Source: Gorsachius magnificus
Taxonomy: Eukaryota > Chordata > Aves > Pelecaniformes > Ardeidae
Direction: 5' to 3'
NCBI GenBank assembly: GCA_034008185.1
Contig: CM067081.1
Location: forward strand, 14,135,821 to 14,199,820
DNA length: 64,000 nt
Part shown: positions 58,546 through 64,000 of the stretch, in pieces
How the letters are laid out: the number at the start of each line of letters is the position of its first letter
Position numbering within the stretch: position 1 is the stretch's first letter
Position numbers and translations under genes: made by a program
The notes under the pieces: model-generated
The model's database searches: none
What the model was told of the DNA's origin: nothing
The model's input: the letters and a program-made list of their open reading frames with translations, nothing else

Positions 58546-59706
58546 ATCATAGAATAGAATCATTGAATTATTTTGGTTGGAAAAGCCCTTTAAGATCAAG
58601 TCCAACCGTTGACCTAACACTGCCATTCCACCACTAAACCATGTCCCTAAGCACCACATCTACCTGTCTTTTAAATACCTTCAGGGGTGAGGACTCAACC
58701 ACTTCCCTGGGCAGCCCGTTCCAATGCTTGACAAACATTTTGGTGAAAAAATTTTTCCTAATGTCCAATCTAAACCTGCCCTGGTGCAACTTGAGGCCAT
58801 TTCCTTTTGTCCTGTCACCCGTTACCTGGGAGAAGAGACCAACACCCACCTCACTACCCCCTCCTGTCACGCAGCTGTAGAGGGCGATAAGGTCTCCCCT
58901 CAGCCTCCTCTTCTCCAGACTAAGCAACCCCAGTTCCCTCAGCCGCTCCTCGTATGACTTGTGTTCCAGACCCCTCACCAGCTTGGTTGCTCTCCTCTGG
59001 ACATGTTCCAGCAAGGCAACATCTTTCTTGTAGTGAGGGGCCCAAACTGAACAGAGTATTCAAGGTGTGGCCTCACCAGTGTCGAGTACAGGGGCACGAT
59101 CACTTCCCTACTCCTGCTGGACACACTATTCCTGATACAAGCCAGGATGCTGGTGGCCTTCTTGGCCACCTGGGCACACTGCTGGCTCATATTCAGTCAG
59201 CTGCCAACCACAACCCCTAGGTCCTTTTCTGCCAAGCAGCTTTCCAGACACTCTTCCCCAAGCCTGTAGCATTACATGGGGTTGTTGTGACCCAAGTACG
59301 GGATGCAGCACTTGGCCTTATTGAACCTCATACAGTTGGCCTTGGCCCATTGATCCAGCCTGTCCAGGTCCCTCTGTAGAACCCTCCTCCCCTCAAGCAG
59401 ATTGACACTGCCGCCCAATCTGGTGTCATTTGCAAATTTACTCACTCAGTCCCCACATCCAGATCATTGATAAGGGTATTAAACAGAACTGTCCCCAAAA
59501 CTGAGACCTGGGGACTCTGCTTGTGACCGGCCATCAACTGGATTTAACTCCATTCACCACCACGCTTTGGGCCTGGCCACCCAGCCAGCTTTTCACTCAG
59601 CAAAGTGTATGCCTGTCCAGGCTATGAGCAGCCAGTTTCTCAAGCAGAATGCTGTGGGAAATGGTGTCAAAGGTTTTGCTAAAGTCCAGGTAGACAACAT
59701 CCACAA
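58546..59706 (-). mobile_element. CR1 LINE, 1.16 kb, from RT palm to 3' end
   Basis: Minus-strand CR1. The plus strand begins ATCATAGAATAGAATCATTG (3' end) and stops at AGGTAGACAACATCCACA. On the minus strand it starts just before RT motif A, VVYLDFSKTFDTISHSI (about 59695-59645), with the catalytic Asp kept. It passes a degenerate motif B (VLFNTLINDLDV). Motif C reads FAND in place of FADD. It ends with an open C-terminal part over 58634-59014: [40 protein letters not shown] and VVLRDMV. Frameshifts break the RT part. It belongs to the same group as the copy at 33122, sharing GGTTGGAAAAGCCCTTTAAG-type 3' ends, and is 5'-truncated like the others. Confidence 0.92.
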
Positions 59707-61395
59707 ATCATATGTACTGTATGGAAAAGAATGTCTGTAGGATAATCCAGACAAAATTACATGAATAATGGGTCTTTTCCAGCATTTATAGAAGATATAA
59801 TTTATATAGAGATGTTAAATGTGTTCCTTCTGTAGGACTCTGTATCTGAAAGCATTTTGAGGAAAGGCATCACTGTAGTAAAAAAACCAAATAGATTGGA
59901 AAATACGTTAGGAGAATCACTGTGACAAGACAAAAAGATTAGTTTACTTTTCTTACAACAGAAGTACAAGGGGCATGTATACAGTATTTCAGACTAGACG
60001 GTGCTTAATTCTGTTGAATTCTAGTTTTATGTGTAAACCAGGACTCTCTATTCTTTGTAGAAAACTGGGCATCCAAATTCAGGGCTCCATTTTCCCTAAT
60101 TATTACTGAGTGCCAAAGATAAAGCAAAGCATCTGGAACAGCATTATGCAGATTCAAACAAGCCTATGAGCTTTCATTTTATTTTCATTTCTGGAAAGAC
60201 ATTATTTAAATAGGATGGATGAGCATGAAAAAAGCAACAACGTGGAGAAGGTTGACTGAGTAGTCTAATTACATTATGTTTCTTCAGTTATAGTTATATA
60301 CTAGTTCCTTCCATCCAATCTTCTCACTGTCAGCAGGAAAATGGGTTGTGTATGTACTGGATATCATCATAGCAATATTGTTTTCTGTGTACTGCTGGTC
60401 CGGAAGATGGCTGGCAACGCGTTACGGGAAGGTTCTGCAGTCCCTCACAAGGGAAGGAGGAACTGTGCTGGTTTTGGAGACTTTCCTGAATGTTTATTTT
60501 CCTCCCTTTCTTGCTTTGTTGTTGTAGCAATCTTAGACAAAGGTCATTCCAAGTAAAAAATATAAGTTTGTGTATGGAAAGCATAATTGAATTACTGATG
60601 CTTTAAAAGATTGGGTTTAGATCCTGTTAAGCAGATTTTCATTTGTATTGATGAATTCATTTGACATCTGTTTACTACCTAAAATATTGCTGCTATCATC
60701 TAATGACCAGACATTCTGGCTCCATTCACCAGAAGTGTCATTCAATAGCTGCTCTTTAGCACTAAATGTTGCATTACACAGAGTGATGGAGTATTATGAA
60801 TTTAATACATTTTAATTAATTTTCTAATGTCAAGTTTTAGCATTATGAAGCAGGTGTTCTAATAAGAGTTAAACATAGTGTGTTATCAACAGAGGAATTG
60901 TACTAAAAAAGTTAAAAATATGGGTGTCTGAAAACTTTAATATTCATGTAGGTATAATATCCTCTGCCCAGTCATTTCTGTCAAATATGAATGCATGCAA
61001 ATCTTCATTTCCATACGCAGAAGAATGTTTCAAGAGAAGATGAGAGTTCCTTAGTTTTTTTCTATTTAATTTGCACTCTACTTTAGCACTCCCTCTGCCA
61101 TTACTGAATGCTAAAAAAAATTCCTATAAGTCAGTGGAAACATTGCCAGAAGTTGGACTGACATAAAGCACCACATCTTGCTGTATACTACATTATTTTT
61201 ATGAGGTGCTGGGTACATTCACTATGCACTGATTCCACAGTAACTGAATCAGACTCTAAATAAAAAACTTCCAGTTTTGGATTAAGGAGAAAGATGCTCA
61301 ACAGGAGTAACAGTAGCAATAAATGACTTTTAAAGATGAGGTACACTCACTGTGTTATTCACTATGTAATACTGCTTGATCTGGATGCTCTAGTC

Positions 61396-61419
61396 TTTTT
61401 TTTTTTTTTTTTTTTTTTT
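61396..61419 (+). repeat. Poly-T run (24 T) followed by CAGCAG
   Basis: Twenty-four T are followed directly by CAGCAGTGTGAGGACG. The layout (pyrimidine tract plus CAG) is that of a strong 3' splice acceptor, but no conserved-looking coding sequence follows, so it is listed only as a simple repeat with that potential. Confidence 0.85.
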
Positions 61420-61511
61420 CAGCAGTGTGAGGACGTTCCCTTTGCACTTTTGCTCAGAAGTGACAACATTGTCTTTCACAGAAGAAGGAGGGAAAATTTT
61501 AACAGGTCTAC

Positions 61512-61516
61512 CCTTG
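61512..61516 (+). repeat. Left target-site duplication of LTR copy 3
   Basis: CCTTG directly before the TG of the LTR equals CCTTG at 62071-62075 directly after its CA. Five bp fits ERVL-type or related retroviral integration. Confidence 0.85.
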
Positions 61517-61766
61517 TGCCCTGGTTTCAGCTGGGATAGAGTTAATTTTCTTCCTAGTAGCTGACACAGTGCTGTGTTTTGGATTTAGGATGAGTACAAT
61601 GTTGATAACACCCTGATGGTTTAGTTGTTGCTAAGCAGTGCAAGTCAAGGACTTTTCAGCTTCCCCTGCTTTGCCAGGGGCACAAGAAGCTGGGAGGGGG
61701 CACAGCCAGGACAGCTGACCCCAACTGGCCAACGGGCTATTCCAGACCATATGGTGTCATGCTCGA

Positions 61767-61775
61767 TATATAAAT
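61767..61775 (+). promoter_or_regulatory. TATA box of LTR copy 3
   Basis: TATATAAAT following GTGTCATGCTCGA, equivalent in place to the TATA box of copy 1. Confidence 0.6.
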
Positions 61776-61897
61776 TGGGGGGATTCGGCCTGGGTACAGT
61801 GATCGCTGCTCGGGGATGGGATGGGCAGTGGAACAGTTTCATCACTTGTTTTTTCCCGGGTTCTGTTTCTTCTTGTTTTCCTTTTCATTGCAAATTA

Positions 61898-61916
61898 TTG
61901 TTGTTGTTGTTGTTGT
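61898..61916 (+). repeat. (TTG)n tract within LTR copy 3
   Basis: About six TTG units between CAAATTA and a T run; unique to this copy among the three LTRs. Confidence 0.85.
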
Positions 61917-61936
61917 TTTTATTATATACTTCAATT

Positions 61937-61942
61937 ATTAAA
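61937..61942 (+). terminator. Polyadenylation signal of LTR copy 3
   Basis: ATTAAA in TCAATTATTAAACTGTTATT, matching the place of the hexamer in the other LTRs. Confidence 0.55.
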
Positions 61943-62070
61943 CTGTTATTAACTCAACACATAAGTTTTCTTACTTTTGCTCTTCCAATTCTCTCACCCA
62001 CCCTGTCAGGGGGGAAGATAAGTGAGCAGCTCTGTAGTTCTTAGTTGCTGGCTGCGGCTAAACCACGACA

Positions 62071-62075
62071 CCTTG
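62071..62075 (+). repeat. Right target-site duplication of LTR copy 3
   Basis: CCTTG, identical to 61512-61516. Confidence 0.85.
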
Positions 62076-64000
62076 AATCAAGGTTAAAGGCCTTCTTCTT
62101 TATGCTAGCTATCAAAAATCTGTGCACAGTACAAAGAGAAATGTTGGGGCAGGGGAGGAAGGAGGAACTTGGACAGGGAAGGAAGGTGGGTGGTGATACT
62201 ATAAAGGTGCTGTCAGAGAGCTGTTGGAAAAGGCAAGAGACCTGAGGAGTGACAGACTTCTTTGCATATTCCCCTGTGCTAGGTAGTAGTTTCTGAGCTG
62301 TAGATTCAGCACTGAGATCCAACAACCAATTCTCTAGGCAGTCCATGGGACAAGTCACCACACCTTATGCAACTATTGTGAGGAGGAAGGGACCACAAAC
62401 AAGGTCATAATATCCATTTGTTATAAATCATATGGTAACTTTGAGGTAAATTATATAAATTTTTGGAGGAATTGGGAGACATGCATTTTTTAATTGATTT
62501 TACTTGTTATTCCTTTATCAAAGAAAATAAGAGTTTTGGAAGATCTAAGGATATTTGGTGAGAATGTGTTCCAAAAACCAAATTCAGATACCAAATGTAA
62601 GTGGTCTGGCTTTCAGAAAGGCTAAGCTACCAGCAGCTCCCTTTGTCTTCCTTCACTGGCAGATTGATATCTTTCTGCTTTATGTTTTAAGAAGGATGAG
62701 CTGATAGAGCATAAAATAATACGTTTCTGAATATGTTACTTAATTTATTACATCTTTATCACAGTGTTTAACTCAGCCTACATCATGAGAGTGGATGCTG
62801 TGTCCTGGCATGTGTCCATCTAAATTTTATTTCTAAAAGTATAGACAGGAAGATACTGAAGAAAAGCTCATGGTCAGTTAAGCTGGCAAGGATCTGGGAA
62901 ATATTTACTTAACCAAATGTATGCAACTACTGTGCCAGTTTTGATATTTCAGCACAACACCTGTAATAACTTGTAAAGGAATGCAGTCCATTCAAGATGT
63001 CTTATCTTCATCTACTTTTTTCTGTTGGAGCTTTCCTTTAACACTTTATATACACATGGTATATCCCAGCATCTCTATGTACTTTGTAGCCACCTCCATC
63101 AGCCCACTTGTTTGATCCCACCTTCAGAAAGACCTCATAAGTTATTTTCATTATTAAACAGTTAATCAAGTGTGGAATTTATACTTTTACAGCAGATATG
63201 TGGAAAATGATTGCACATGTTTCTTCAGACTCTTTCTCTTTATCCTGACTTCCAAGTAGGTTTTTCTGACAAAGAAAAATACATGAGATGCTTTGATCTA
63301 AGGTCACAATTATTAATCACTTTTCAGTAGTTCTGTGGCCATTCCTTGTATCCTCAAACAGAGGGGTTTTTAAATTTTAGATTAACCTGTTAATTTTCCA
63401 GTGTTACAGTGGTAAAGCTGTGGCAGGGGAAGAAGGAACACATTACACAGACCAAGGAGAGATGAGTCTACAAGGCACTTGGTGTGGGAGTTTGGAGAGC
63501 CTACGAGCCTTAACCTCACTGCCTGTGAAACAGACATGATAGTTATCCATCTTTCAAATCTCCAGTGACTATAGCTAGAGGAAAGTCATACTTAAGTTTG
63601 CATTACTGAACCTGAGCTGGCCATGTTCAAATGCAGGTACAGTCACATCACCTGCTTTCTCAATCATGCCTGATGCAAAGCCTAGTAAGAAGCACACTAA
63701 GATGGACACCATGGGCTTGATCCACAGCTCGCTGAACTCCATGGAAACACTCCCAATGAGTTCATCAGGCTTTCATTCAAGATATTAATGCTGAATGTTA
63801 GCATGTACTGCATTGTGAACACTGGCACTAACGCTGCTTTCTATTCATGAATTCACGTCGAGTGTTGCTTTGTTTGTAGAGGCAGTGCAGTGTTTTGTGT
63901 ACAGATCTATTTTCTCAAAAGCAGCAGAGAAGTGTTTGACAAAAGAAGAGAATGTTCTTGTTAAAGGTGGTAAACCTTTTTCAATATGTTGTGCACTATA
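62076..64000. other. Gene-free, possibly intronic
   Basis: AT-rich sequence with a purine-rich patch near 62148-62190. No exon, RNA gene or repeat recognised up to the window edge. Confidence 0.5.

Larger units (their letters stand above)
59707..61516. other. Gene-free, possibly intronic
   Basis: AT-rich sequence, no recognisable exon. Ends with a long T tract (listed) about 100 bp before the third LTR. Confidence 0.5.
61517..62070 (+). mobile_element. Solo LTR, bird ERVL-type (copy 3, different 3' half)
   Basis: This 554-bp LTR begins TGCCCTGGTTTCAGCTGGGA and ends AAACCACGACA. A perfect 5-bp duplication (CCTTG) flanks it, which proves an intact solo LTR with precise borders. Its U3 part matches copy 1 closely (GAAGCTGGGAGGGGGCACAG, GACAGCTGACCCCAACTGGC, CCATATGGTGTCATGCTC). 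From the TATA box onward it is different. It has GATCGCTGCTCGGGGATGGG, a T-rich segment and a (TTG)n tract in place of the GCTTTCCTGGAGATGGCTGA block of copies 1 and 2, and becomes similar again near the polyadenylation signal and at the end. It therefore represents another subfamily. No internal proviral genes are present. Confidence 0.93.

Noticed and set aside
3440..62070. Full-length endogenous retrovirus between LTRs
   Set aside because: The LTRs are 22-36 kb apart, belong to two subfamilies, two have their own target-site flanks, and no gag, pol or env sequence was seen between them.
1..64000. CRISPR array, operon, phage or other prokaryotic system
   Set aside because: There are no regularly spaced direct repeats, no dense tandem ORFs with ribosome binding sites, and the repeats are all avian retroelements.

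Overview
This window reads as vertebrate nuclear DNA, most likely from a bird (probably Neoaves). The main evidence is a set of interspersed repeats typical of birds. They are 5'-truncated CR1 LINEs ending in ATTCTATGATTC-type tails on both strands, and solo ERVL-type LTRs that begin TG(T/C)CCTGGTTTCA and end in ACA. The background is AT-rich, with one sharp CpG island. I see no bacterial-style gene organisation, no complete protein-coding gene and no recognisable coding exon. The longest open frames (235, 187, 161, 158 and 151 codons) all lie in CR1 sequence or in the GC-rich island. The window therefore looks like a gene-poor intergenic or intronic region containing one promoter.

Layout. 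1-3439 is AT-rich single-copy DNA. 3440-4018 is a solo LTR. 5914-10333 is a CR1 cluster: a short minus-strand tail, an older plus-strand 3' end, an older minus-strand 3' end, and a 2.5-kb plus-strand copy carrying broken endonuclease and reverse transcriptase sequence. 10334-22603 is a repeat-poor stretch with only microsatellites. 22604-24204 holds ancient retroposon relics and a CR1 tail. 25822-26388 is the second solo LTR. 29485-29620 is a tRNA-derived SINE relic. 33122-33642 is another CR1 3' end. 40305-41491 is a CpG island that appears to contain the promoter and a noncoding first exon of a plus-strand gene, ending at a strong splice donor (exon end 41491, GTAAGT at 41492-41497). If so, 41492-64000 is the start of a long first intron. 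That stretch contains more ancient retroposon relics (47011-47127, 56905-56960), a 1.16-kb CR1 (58546-59706) and a third solo LTR with a perfect 5-bp target-site duplication (61517-62070).

No multi-gene system can be supported. The most informative observations are the promoter/first-exon candidate, a perfect hairpin that coincides with a frameshift inside the long CR1 and looks like a template-switch mutation, the shared and swapped parts of the three LTRs, and several weak but consistent relics of amniote-age retroposons. Family assignments rest on remembered consensus features, not on a database search.
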